Assembly: GCA_963930775.1 (NCBI GenBank)
Contig: OZ005689.1
Coordinates: 2,728,001-2,792,000 of the forward strand
DNA length: 64,000 nucleotides
Direction of reading: 5' to 3'
From: Cliona cf. orientalis
Lineage: Eukaryota; Porifera; Demospongiae; Clionaida; Clionaidae
How positions within the stretch are numbered: position 1 is the first letter of the stretch; the number at the start of each line of letters is the position of its first letter. The position numbers were made by a program, and so were the translations under genes. The notes below the pieces were generated by a model. That model was given only the letters and a program-made list of their open reading frames with translations. It was not told the origin of the DNA and searched no databases. Shown here in pieces: positions 49,469 to 60,553 of this stretch.

Positions 49469-50786
49469 TTATCTCGCTGTTGTCATCTGAACGTGGCCAT
49501 GGCCATAGGCAACATTATCCTGTGTATTGATGACACTCTCTGAAGGTAATGGTCCAGTGATATCTTCATACATTGGTTCCACATGTATGGTCTCTCCTGG
49601 GCTGGCTGACTGTTGAAGAGCAGCCTCTAACTTTGCTTTACTCCTTATCAAGATGATGGTTATTACAGTTATGAAGATCACTATGCAGACCATCAGAGCT
49701 GTTGCTAGGAGACCAATGGATATTATGTATTCTATATTGGTGCTCATGTTTTCTGTGGGGTCCAAGTTATATGATCCTGGGTTGTCTGTTGGACTTGAAT
49801 TGTTTGTTAGTGTTAGTGCTGGAGATTCCAAGGCATATAAAGTGATGGTAATTACGTCACTTACATTGCCAGTGATACTTCCGCAGACCACAGTCTGCAC
49901 AGCAAATATGCACTCAGTTCCATTGAATGATGTATCAGTACAGGTGACAGTGGTGTGGTTGGTGGTAATGGGGCAGCTGCCACAGTTTAATGCTAGGATG
50001 TTGTAATGGATAGTAGGACAGTCAGAGGCAACTGGACTCCAGCTAAAACTTAGTTGTCTTTGCAAAAAGTCGAGGTTATTAATCCCAAGTATAGTAGGTA
50101 GTAAAAATGGGCCTATAGTGATGTGTTGTTAGTATAAATTAATGTGTACATGTGATTATTTTGATCATTTATACAAAGATGACTAACCTATTATTTTAGG
50201 AATTATTGAAGAGAAGATAAGCATTTCATGTGTCAAATTATAATGAAGACAGACTACTTTTTTTCCAGCTGTGTGAGGTGTGACAGTGATATTGAGTTGA
50301 GAAATGTAGTTGTTGCCCTCAACGCTAAGGATCCTTGCCACTATAGCTCCATTATTACATGACATTGTCTGATAAGTTCCAGTATTGAAGTAACTGTGGA
50401 GCAATACTATCTCATTCGTACTGCAATCATTAAGTGCTGATCCGGTCCAGATAGTGGCTCCTGTTTCTGTACCAATAATAGTGCACTCATATGACAAGGT
50501 ATCACCAGGACAGACACATCCACTAGTAGGTACTGCATCTATTTTGCATATTCTCATTAGTACATATATTTCCATTAAGTATTGTACTGAGTGAACTCGT
50601 TTTGGTGTGCATAATGATATGCATCATGTCATGGCAGCTAAGAGCAAACACAATTATAAGGTTAATCATGGTAGCTACAAGCAATCGTTTAGCTACCAAG
50701 CAACACTGACCTGACCCTGATCCAGCTGATTGTCTGAAGTAGATGAGGGAGAGCACTATTTCAAAATAAGTGGCTAGCCTAACCAT
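49469..50786 (-). CDS. Rec14: A-type receptor with Ser/Thr stalk, YEDI tail
   Basis: Exons 50786-50711, 50532-50188 and 50112-49469, 354 residues. The signal peptide is MVRLATYFEIVLSLIYF followed by RQSAGSGSG. The Ig-like exon has GCVCPGDTLSYECTIIG and ATIWTGSALNDC. The last exon has QRQLSFSWSPVASDCP, NCGSCP, a stalk with NNSSPTDNPGS, the helix ALMVCIVIFITVITIIL and the tail MYEDITGPLPSESVINTQDN followed by VAYGHG. It is the intact counterpart of Rec20. Confidence 0.83.
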
Positions 50787-51522
50787 TAGTTGACTGAGGT
50801 CTGTTGTAGTAGCCACATAGAAACAATTAGCTAATTTTTCTAGCGAACAACTGTTTATACAGTGTATGTATGTGCGTGATTGCTTAAGTATGCATACAGT
50901 GCAGATCTGTAAGTACATGGTACATACGTGTATTATGTTGGTATTTTCTAAAGTTTTGATGTGTGCCAGTTTATTTTGTAAACATTGATAAGAGTTGATA
51001 ATAGACCTTATGATACTTCATATTAATGCTATTCTGCCCACAACCTTTAGTTACGTTAGCATCAAGGGTTATGGACTCCTAAGGCAGGCTCTGGGTAGTA
51101 CTATACAGATTTGTGAAACTGGCATGGACAAAGAAAATTTGAAATTGATCCAGCTAGCTATAAAATTGATTCTAAACATTGTATTCTGTCTTAGAGTGTA
51201 CCGATAGAAGCCACTTGAATTTTAACTGTCCCTTACCTTTGCCGCATGTTTATCAAATCCCTGGCATGATGTTATGGTGGTATGATGTATAGTTTACTTT
51301 CAAATTTCATAAGATTATTTTAATTTTGTGTAAGATTGTCATTATTATAGTTATTAATATATGCTTAAGAGATATTTCCCAAAGTAGAACTGCATAAGTA
51401 GTGTAAAAAAACGTGTGAACACAAAAATAATACAAATGCATTATAATGTTGACTGCTGTACATGTTAATCAGTGTATCAATGCAATGTATGTCCTAATAT
51501 CGTAAGTTAGGGTGTCTGTCGA
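50787..51522. other. Spacer between Rec14 and Rec15
   Basis: AT-rich. Close to Rec14 it matches the region upstream of Rec7. A 70-codon + strand open frame at 50995 has no support. No gene seen. Confidence 0.55.
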
Positions 51523-51734
51523 TTACCGTATAGCGGGAAATTTTCGAGGGAGAAAACTTTCGCGGATCGATAGGAAAGGAGCATTTCGCGGAGAAAACTT
51601 TCGTGGAATGTTAAAACTGGTCGCATAATGGGTGTGGCATGCCTAGAATTTCGTGGAGAAAACTTTCGCGGATGGCTGAAAAATCACGAAATTCGTGAAA
51701 GTTTTCTCCCTCGAAAGTTTCCCGCTATACGGTA
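51523..51734. mobile_element. MITE with CCGTATAGCGGGAAA ends, TA target
   Basis: The ends CCGTATAGCGGGAAATTTTC and GAAAGTTTCCCGCTATACGG continue as inverted repeats for about 45 bases with GGGAGAAAACTTTCGCGGA-type motifs. It is flanked by TA and abuts the 3' end of the Rec15 tail. Confidence 0.88.
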
Positions 51735-52352
51735 TTTCGTTATAGTTGTGTACAGCCATAAGCAACATTGTCTTGTGTGTCAATAGTACATGTACTGACC
51801 AAAGGTATGGGATCAATGACTTTTTCATATATTGGTATCTCTTGCATAGCTCTTGCTCCTCTTGTTGATGTTTTTGCATGGCCATAGGCGACATTGTCCT
51901 GTGTATTGATGGCACTGACTGAAATTGAAGGACTGAGCGTGACATTTTCATCATTATGAGTGGTTTCCTCCGACGGTGGATCAATACTATCTCCTTGCTG
52001 TCACAATAATTAAAAACTGATCCTGTCCAGACAGTGATGCCTCTTCCAGTAACAGTACACTCATATGACAAGGTGTCACCAGGACAGATACATCCACTGG
52101 TAGGTACTGCATCAATAAATTTACATTTCCTTCAGTACATACGTGTACATCTGTGTTAATCATTGCTGAGTCAATTCATTTCAGTGTGCATAATTATAAG
52201 GCTGATCCTATGGTAGCTACAAGCAAACCCCTAGCTACCTATTAATACTGACCTGATCCTGATCCAGCTGACTGTCTGAAGTAGATGAGGAAGAGCACTA
52301 AATAGATGGGTAGCCTAACTCTTAATTGACAGAGCACTGTCGCAGTAGCCAT
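51735..52352 (-). pseudogene. Rec15: receptor pseudogene with internal deletion
   Basis: The signal exon 52352-52253 is intact (MATATVLCQLRVRLPIYLVL). The Ig-like exon begins at 52106 (GCICPGDTLSYECTVTGRG, TVWTGSVFNYC), but near 51970 it is joined directly to the cytoplasmic tail of a Rec12/Rec13-type gene in the wrong frame. The rest of the Ig-like domain, the FN3-like domain and the membrane helix are missing. Tail remnants with DNVAYG coding survive to the MITE at 51734. This is a deletion product of a three-module gene. Confidence 0.8.
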
Positions 52353-52996
52353 TTGAAATATCAATGATACACTGCGTGATTTCTGACCTATGCGTATAAT
52401 GTACATAATTATGTGAATATTAGATTGTAGGCATAGCTTTCAATCATAATTCTCCCAATTGAACTACGTATAGCAAACATTGATATGAAATATGCATACA
52501 GTAAAGTGTACCTCGTCACTTCTTTTGATCCATTTATTATAATTTATAGAACTTTGCTATTCAATTTACAATTCCAGGCCTAGTAATTTAAAGTGTATCT
52601 GAGAAGCACTATAATTTGGGACAAACTTGAGCAAGCCCCCCTGTCAGAAAATTTATGATAAAGAATAGTAATTATGATATAAATTTTCCCAAGCAGATCG
52701 AGTGCTATAATAAGCAAGTATGTTTGTTTAATAATTACACTCACCTGCTTCTGATTTTGATGCTATATACATGTATAAGCGTGCTGACTAATTTTATGGT
52801 AACATTACTTTATTAAATTTGGTCATATTCATAATCTTATAAATACACTAATAATTGATTCACAAATAGATGTGCAAAATTGTCATTGTCTCTTCTATAT
52901 AAGAAAATTATTATTTACAGTCAAGGGCATAGTGCAGTTTGTTAGATAATCAAAGTGCACAGTGCAAAGGTTTCTTGTGTGCCTATGGCTATATAT
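52353..52996. other. Spacer between Rec15 and Rec16
   Basis: AT-rich common 3' spacer type. It supplies the empty site (TTCATAATCTT near 52828) for the MITE at 34107. No gene seen. Confidence 0.6.
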
Positions 52997-54182
52997 CTAT
53001 GTAGTAGTTGTTTTTGTGTGGCCATAAGCAATATTATCTCTTGTCTTGATAGCACTGACTGAAGGTATAGGCTCTTCATACATTGATTCCATCTGTGTGC
53101 TGCTTTCTGCTCTGTTTGTTCCCTGGGAATCAAGAGCTGCTTTAATCTTTATTCTGCTCCTCATCGATATGATAACTATCACTATTAGTAAGGCAGAGAT
53201 GCTGATGACTGAAAATGTTGCTAGAAAAGTGATAGAAGCAACGTATGCAGTATTGGGATAAAAAATGTGTGTGTTTATGCTGATGGAATTGCTGAAATTG
53301 CCAGTGATATTTCCACAAATTACAGTCTGTATGGCAAAATTGCATTCTTGATTGTCAGTTGGCACATCAGTACAAGTGACATTGGTGTGGTTGGTGGTAG
53401 TGGGGCAGCTGCCACAGTTTGAAGCTAGGATGTTGTAATGAACAGTAGGACAATCTGGGGCAACTGGACTCCAGCTAAATATTAATTGTCGTAGTGATAT
53501 TATGGCAGCATTACTGATTCCAAGTGTGTTGGGTGGCAAAAGTGCCCCTATTGTCATATTATATGTAAGTATAAGTGAATAAGCAAAGGTATGAAATATT
53601 ATGCAAGCGGCTAACCTGTTATTGGAACTATTGAAGTGAAGATAAGTATGTCATGTGTCCAATTATAATTAAGACATTCAATAGTCTTTCCAGCTGTGTC
53701 AGGTGTGACTGTGACATTGAGTTGTGAATTTAAATTGTTATCCTCAACAGAAAGGATCCTTGCTACTATAGCTCCGTTGCAATATTTTAGTTGACCATTT
53801 CTGTTATACAAGAAGGCATTGTGGGACAGTGCTATCTCGTTGCCTGCACTTGGACACTGAAAAGCACTTCCTGTCCAGATAGTAGCTGCTCCTCTCATAA
53901 CATGTACAGTACATTCATAGGTCAAAATATTACCAGGACAGACACATCCACTCATAGATACTGCTTTAGTAATACATAGAAAGAATTTAACATGCAAACC
54001 TCATGAATGTATACGTGCATGTAAGTATAACATTGATAAAATTAATAACAATGTATTAAGCTGAATTTCTAGCAGATCCTTGTGTATAAACTCTTACCTG
54101 ATCCTGATCCACTGATGAATAAGAGCACTGAAAGAATAGGTAGCTGCACCATTAATTGACAGAGCTCTGTCGCAGAAGCCAT
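52997..54182 (-). CDS. Rec16: A-type receptor, YEEP tail
   Basis: Exons 54182-54098, 53963-53616 and 53547-52997, 327 residues. The signal peptide is MASATELCQLMVQLPILSVL. The Ig-like exon has GCVCPGNILTYECTVHV and ATIWTGSAFQC. The last exon has RQLIFSWSPVAPDCP, NCGSCP, the helix ISALLIVIVIISM and the tail MYEEPIPSVSAIKTRDNIAYG. The front half (signal and Ig-like) is like Rec9 and Rec21, while the tail is like Rec6, so it also looks recombined. Confidence 0.83.
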
Positions 54183-54574
54183 TAGAACCGCTTAGCAATA
54201 GTTTCTAACAAACAACTACACATAACATGTATGTATTATTTGGGCATGCATGCAGTGCAGATCTTGCAATTACATGTGCAATGCCATGTGTTGTGTCAGG
54301 ATTTTCCAAAAGTTTTGATGTGTGTTAGGGGTAATTTATAAATATTGATAAGTCTTTGTATAGACCTCCAAGTGCTTCTTTGTATTGTGTGTAGTTTACG
54401 GATTATTGTAACATGTCATTAAGATTATTTTGTTTACTAGTTACAGTCTATAGTACCAAGGGCTTGTAGACAGACTCATATAGGACCTTGGTATTACTGC
54501 TGTACTAATTTCTTCCTGGGCACAAATTAATATAACATTATCGTCACTATAAAAGTACAGTGTGTCCATAGTAG

Positions 54575-55743
54575 CTAGATGTTCGAGGATTTTAGAATTT
54601 TATTATTCAAAAGATATTTTCCCAAGAGATTGAGTATCAAGAGTGAGGTAAAAAGACATGCCACTGCACCCACAAACAAAGTTGTTGCTAGGTTACTGAA
54701 AAATATGATATATAATTTAGTTCTGGCTGGGTTATTCATCCCCATCGATTCTGTTGTATTTGAATTACATGTGCCCTGATTTTCTGTTGGATTTAGGCTG
54801 TCAGTTGGTGTGTTTACTCTTGATTCTGTAGTATAGAGGGTGATATTTATTGGGTCACTTATGTTGCCAATTATATTTCCACAGACCACAGTTTGAACAG
54901 CAAAGGTGCATATGCTATCATTGGTAGGTACCTCAGTACAAGTGACATTGGTGTGGTTGGTGGTAGTGGGGCAGCTGCCACAGTTTGATGCTAGGATGTT
55001 GTAATAGACAGCAGGACAGTCAGGGGCAACTGAGTTCCACTGAAATGTGAGCTGGTTTGGGTGGAAACCAACCTTGCTAATATAAATATTATCAGGTATA
55101 GAGAAAGAGTGTCCTGCATGAGGAAATTGGATGCTCATGATATGCACAGAGAAATACCTAATATGATTCAGAACAAGATTCACACCTGTAGTATTGATTA
55201 TTGCCATTCCTACAACTTCAATAGCAATTCCAGTATCATGAACACACTCAATTACATCACCTATTAACTCTGAGGTAACTGTTACACTAAGCTGTGAACT
55301 ATAAGTGCCATTTCCACCTTGGAGACTCCGAGCAATTATAGCACCATTGTTGCAACTTCTTTTGGTACCTTGTAGGCGATAGAACTGACTATGGGGCAAA
55401 GCCAGTCTATCAATATTCCCAGTGCAGTTAATAAATTTGAAGGAGCGTCCTCTAAAAATTGTGGACCCACCATGTCCACCCATGATGGTGCACTCGTAGA
55501 TCAGAACATCTCCAGGACAAGTACATGTAAAATTTGAGATGAGAGTAAATTCTCCATAAACTGTATTTCATTGAGTGTGTCAAAATTTAGTAAACAAGCA
55601 CAGCAATACTCACCAGTCCGTACATGGAGGCAGGTGGACAGATAGAGGTACCAAACACTCAGATGCAGCCAATCCTATGGAGACAATAGTGTTTTTATAG
55701 CCAATTTGAAAATACTAATTAGCCTGAGCTAAAAGTTTACCAT
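54575..55743 (-). CDS. Rec17: B-type receptor without signalling tail
   Basis: Exons 55743-55741 (ATG only), 55674-55614, 55560-55186 and 55113-54575, 325 residues. The signal segment, Ig-like exon (CTCPGDVLIYECTIMGGHGG, TIFRGRSF), FN3-like domain and stalk match Rec10 closely. Inside the membrane helix (ATTLFVGAVAC) the similarity to Rec10 stops, and the sequence jumps to what is 3' spacer in Rec9/Rec10 (39760-39860). The frame therefore ends after a short novel end (GKYLLNNKILKSSNI) with no tyrosine. The deletion is about 400 bases. The product would be a tail-less membrane form, able to bind but not to signal. Confidence 0.8.
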
Positions 55744-56540
55744 ATTATTATACTGGTTGAGATGTTAGCTATTATGAAGACAGTCTAAGAATCACAAAAA
55801 TTAATGAGTGATAATCAACATAGCTGAAACTATTTTATACACGGAAGTTCTAACATATTATTTGCATAGAGTGAGTGTATATATGGTAATCTGGAAATAT
55901 GCTATTAATAAATTGAAAGTAGGTACATGATTATTGTGGGGGGTATGGGGTATACATGCACTGCCGTTGTTTATCAACTGTTACAGTCAACACATGATTA
56001 GCCTGCATGATACACAGTTTCATTTAGCTATTTGTAGCTGCCAAGAATCATAATCACAAATAGACCTATAGAAAATTTAATAAAATTAATTAATATACTG
56101 TTTAGAACTTTGCTGAATCACATGTTAGGAAGAGCATTATTGTTCTGTTTAGTGTATATCAACTGCAATTTGAAATGAAGGACCATCATGCGAACCCCTT
56201 GGCGCATTGCAAAAGCAAGACCTACAATTTGAAAATATTTTTTGCAAGCTAAGCCAGCATGCAACTAAAAGCTGTGTATAGCTTCCTGGGTGAAAAGAAA
56301 CGCGTGTGCATGGTTTATTATCAAAAAATGCATAGTTTTTGCGCCAAAAGTTTGCACGATACCTCCCCAAACCGTTTATTTCCGGTGCGATCGAATTAAA
56401 GTTAAGAAAAGAGCACTTCCATTCTGTGTGCATTCGAACCTAAACTTCAAGGACCCTGAGTATCACCCGCCACAAGCTTGCTTCAACGTCGAAACACCAT
56501 CGTTACTAATTTTTGAACCACTTGCGCCTGCGTATTTAGG
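55744..56540. repeat. Upstream block of B-type genes, copy 3
   Basis: Matches 30647-31420 and 41366-42137. It lacks the MITE present at 42138 and so preserves that element's empty site. Confidence 0.7.
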
Positions 56541-56985
56541 CATGTCACTGATTGGATATTTGCCACAAGTCAACCTTGAGAGAGTCCCCCTATCAGAAAT
56601 TTTATGATAAAATCATAATTATGATATTAATTTTCCAAACAGCTCGAGTGCTATCATAAACAGTTATGTTTGTTAATAATTACACCCACATGCTTATGAT
56701 TTTGATACTGTGCACACGTATAAGCCTGTTTGGGGGCTGGCCAATTTTATGGTATCGTGTGCTATTACTGTTTAATAATGCTTGTCATAATAATAATTTA
56801 TTATTATTCATATAATCTCAGTCTAAACTTGACAATAATATTATGCACTTATATGTACTTATTTACAAAATATGAAACTATAAATGTGCAAATTCTTCTC
56901 TTCAACTTGTATCCAAGAAATATTTGCTTTTTAGGTTAGTGAATATACAAAGCAAAGGTTTATTGTACACATAATGGCCTTTTAT

Positions 56986-58187
56986 CTATGTAGTAGTTGT
57001 TTTTGTGTGCCCATAAGCAATATTATCTCTTGTCTTGATGGCACTGACTGAAGGTATAGGCTCCTCATACATTGATTCCATCTGTGTGCTGCTTACTACT
57101 CTGGTTGTTGCTTGTAGATCAAGAGCAGCTTTAATCTTTGCTTTGCTCCTCATCAATATGACTATCACTATTAGCAAGGCTGACATACTGACAACATAAA
57201 ATGTTGCTAGAGAGCTGATAGAAGCAATGTATGCAGTGTTGGTATCTCTAGGATAAAAGATGTGTTTATTTATACTGATGGAGTTGCCAGTGATATTTCC
57301 ACAAACCACAGTCTGTATGGCAAAATTGCATTCATTGTTATCAGCTGGTACATCAGTACAAGTGACAGTGGTGTGGTTGGTGGAAGTGGAGCAGCTGCCA
57401 CAGTTTGATGCTAGGATGTTGTAGTCAATAACAGGACATTCAGGGGCAACTGGACTCCAAATGAATGTTAGTTGTCTTAGAGATAAGTCAACATTACTAA
57501 TTCCTAGTATGTTGGGTGGCCTTACTGTGAGGAGCATCAATAATAAAGTAAAGGCATGAAATTGGTTTACTATGTACATGACAAACCTGTTACTGGAGGA
57601 ATTGTCCAAGTAAATAGACGTTTGTATTGTGTCCCATTATCACTACCACATTCAATGGTCTTTCCAGCTGTGTCTGGTGTGACAGTGATGTTGAGTTGTG
57701 AAGTATAGTTGTTGCCATCAACAGAAAGGCTCCTTGCCATTATAGTTCCATTGTTACGGATCCGATAAGTTCCTAAATTGAAAAAACGATGGAGCAATAC
57801 TATCTCATTAAAAATGCAATTAAGCGCTGATCCGGTCCAGATAGTGGCTCCTCTTTCCGTATCAGTAACAGTGCACTTGTATGACAAGGTATCACCAGGA
57901 CAGACACATCCACTGATAGGTACTGCATCGATAAATTTCTCTCTTAATTATTTTTATTTAGCAGTATACATATGTACATTTGTGTTTGAGCATTGCTGAG
58001 TGAATTCATTTCAGTACGCATAATAATAATAATAATGCTGAGATTAAGGTAGGTACAAGCAAGCCCTCAGCTACTAATTACACTGACCTGATCCTGATCC
58101 AGCTGATTGTCTGAAGTAGTTGAGGAAGAGCACTGAAAGAATAGGTAACCTTACCATAAAATTACGGAGCTCTGTCACAGTAGCCAT
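56986..58187 (-). CDS. Rec18: A-type receptor, intact twin of Rec11
   Basis: Exons 58187-58088, 57922-57587 and 57524-56986, 324 residues. The signal peptide is MATVTELRNFMVRLPILSVL. The Ig-like exon has GCVCPGDTLSYKCTVTDTE and ATIWTGSALNC. The usual CNNG is RNNG, so one Cys is lost here. The last exon uses the acceptor CTCACAG (57525), giving VRPPNILGISN, then NCGSCS in place of NCGSCP, the helix and the tail MYEEPIPSVSAIKTRDNIAYG. Rec11 shows what this locus looks like after two transposon hits. Confidence 0.82.
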
Positions 58188-58510
58188 TAGAGCTGCTTAG
58201 CTTTTTACAGAGATGGTTTCTAGCAAACAGTGTATAGTGTACACACGTGTACACACTTAATTGTTTATATCAGGATTTTCCAAAATTTTTGATGTGTGCT
58301 AGTTAATTTGTAAATATTGGTAAGAGCTAACATGGATTAATTATCAAAAGAGCTGCAAGAGTGGAGTAATAAGACACACGAGAAGACACATGGCCGGCAC
58401 ACATTGATTACAAAATTACTCTTCTGTTGTACATGCATTTTAATCAGTGTGTGCATGTACTAACACCAGATCAGAGGTTGCAGTGTCTGTCGATGACTGC
58501 CACTATTTTG

Positions 58511-59947
58511 CTATAATTGTTGTGTACAGCCATAAGCGACATTATCTTGTGTGCCAATAGTACTGACCAAAGGTATGGGATCAGTGACTTCTTCATACAT
58601 TGGTACATCCTGTATAGCTCCTGCTCCTCTTGTTTTGGTTTGGCCGTAGGCAACATTATCTTGTGTACTGATAATACCAACAGGATTAGTGTCATTTTGA
58701 TACATTGGGACATTTTGCGTAGCTCTTGCTCCTCTTATTGATATTCTTGTGTGGCCATAGGCAACATTGTCCTGTGTATTGATGGCACTGACTGAAGGTG
58801 ATGGACTGAGCGTGATATTTTCATAATCTGATTCTCTGAGTGTGGTGCTTTCTGCTCTGTTTGACTGCTCAAACACAGTTCTAATCTTTGCTTTACTCTT
58901 TTTTAAAAAAACTGCTATCACTATGAAGGATGTCACTGCACCCACAAACAAAGCTGTTGCTAGGCAACTGAAAGATATGATGTACACACGACTTATAGCT
59001 GAGTTGTTCATCTCTCTTGTACTTGAATTATGTGTTTCTTGACTTTCTGTTGAATGTAGGCTATCATTTGGTGTTTTTACTGTTGATTCTGTAGTATAGA
59101 AGGTGATATTTAGTGGGTCACTTATGTTGCCAGTGATATTTCCACAGACCACAGTTTGAACAGCAAAGGTGCATGTGCTATCGTTGGTAGGTACATCTGT
59201 GCAAGTGACATTGGTATGGTTGGTGATAGTGGGGCAGCTACCACAGTTTGATGCTGAGATGTTGTAATGGATAGCACGACAGTCAGGAGCAACTGGACTC
59301 CAACTGAATGTTAGTTCCCTTGAGGAATAGTCAATGTTGTTGAATTTGAGTCCACTTGGAGGTGAAAATGGACCTACAGTGGAGTTATTGATGCTGATTA
59401 AACAACTATCTCAATCTTAGTTAGCTATATGAGATAACTAACCTGTTATAGGAATTTGTGAAGTGAAGACAAGAGTAGCAATGAGCCCATCATCATATAA
59501 ACATTCAATAGTCTTTCCGGCTGTGTCGGGAGTGATAGTAACATTTAGCTGTGAAGTGTAGTTGTTGCCCTCAGCAGAAAGGCTTTGTCCCACTATAGCT
59601 CCATTGTTACATGATCCATAATCTCCCTTAGTGGATGAAAAACGAGTATGAAGTAGTGAAATCTCATGGTTGCTATTTGAACAGTTGAATGCTGATCCAG
59701 TCCAGATGGTAAATCCTGCTCCCACAACAGTACGCTCATAGGTTAAGGTATCACCAGGACAGGCACATCCACTCACAAATAGTGCTGTAGTATCGGATAC
59801 CTCAATATACATTATAGCTACTGCTAATAGTTTCCAAGTACTAATCTTATGTATGACACTCTTACTTGATTCAAATGCTTGTTGTAAGGTGATAAGAATG
59901 AGTACTAAACCTGACCATGATATAGCGGCAGGTTGACTGAAGTTCAT
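58511..59947 (-). CDS. Rec19: three-module receptor, chimera of Rec13-type front and Rec12-type tail
   Basis: Exons 59947-59866, 59784-59443 and 59373-58511, 428 residues. The signal peptide (MNFSQPAAISWSGLVLILIT), the Ig-like exon (GCACPGDTLTYERTVVGAG) and the start of the FN3-like exon (GPFSPPSGLKFNN) are of Rec13 type. The B-strand Cys of the Ig-like domain is Arg here (YERT). The tail (YENITLSPSPS, ISIRGARATQNVPMYQNDTN, MYEEVTDP) is almost the same as Rec12's. The changeover lies within the last exon. Three DNVAYG modules are kept. Confidence 0.83.
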
Positions 59948-60553
59948 CACTGTACAGTGGTGTTGCCTCTGTAGCGATCACCAACTAATAATATACATGA
60001 CTGTGTGCCTTAGAACTTTTGATTAAGAAGGTAGATTTAATTTTCCAGTATTTTATAAACACTGATTAGCTGTTTAATGTCTGAGTGTATGGATATACCT
60101 CACTACTGTTCCGCATGTTACAGCAAAGTAGAACATCTGTTTTGAAGGATACAATAGCTATGTATGTTGCCGCTTTCAAAATGCATGCTAGCTCATGTAC
60201 TTGACTAAGAAGAGAAGTGTGTATTGAATTTGCCATATGCATTATGTAAGATATTTTTGGAAAATTACGAGCTAGATATTGAAGCATTGACCCATGAGAG
60301 CACACAATTCAGATAATTATTCAACTATGGGAGTATGTGTATGTAGCTAGTGAACAAAAGAAATGAAGTGAAAATGATAATACATGTATCTTAACAAACA
60401 CTAGTTACATATAATACATGTACACTAAACATCTTAACTGTCAACAGAAGTGAGTGTGATTGTTCAATTAATGTGTAAAATTAATGGTAATTCTGTCCAA
60501 AACATCTAGTATTATATAACAAGGCGTGTATTTGCTTATGAATAATTAGTATG
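59948..60553. other. Spacer between Rec19 and Rec20
   Basis: Homologous to 48776-49468. No gene seen. Confidence 0.6.

Noticed and set aside
50995-51207. Small + strand frame of 70 codons in a spacer
   Set aside because: No start context, splice partner or paralogue; its length is expected by chance in AT-rich DNA.
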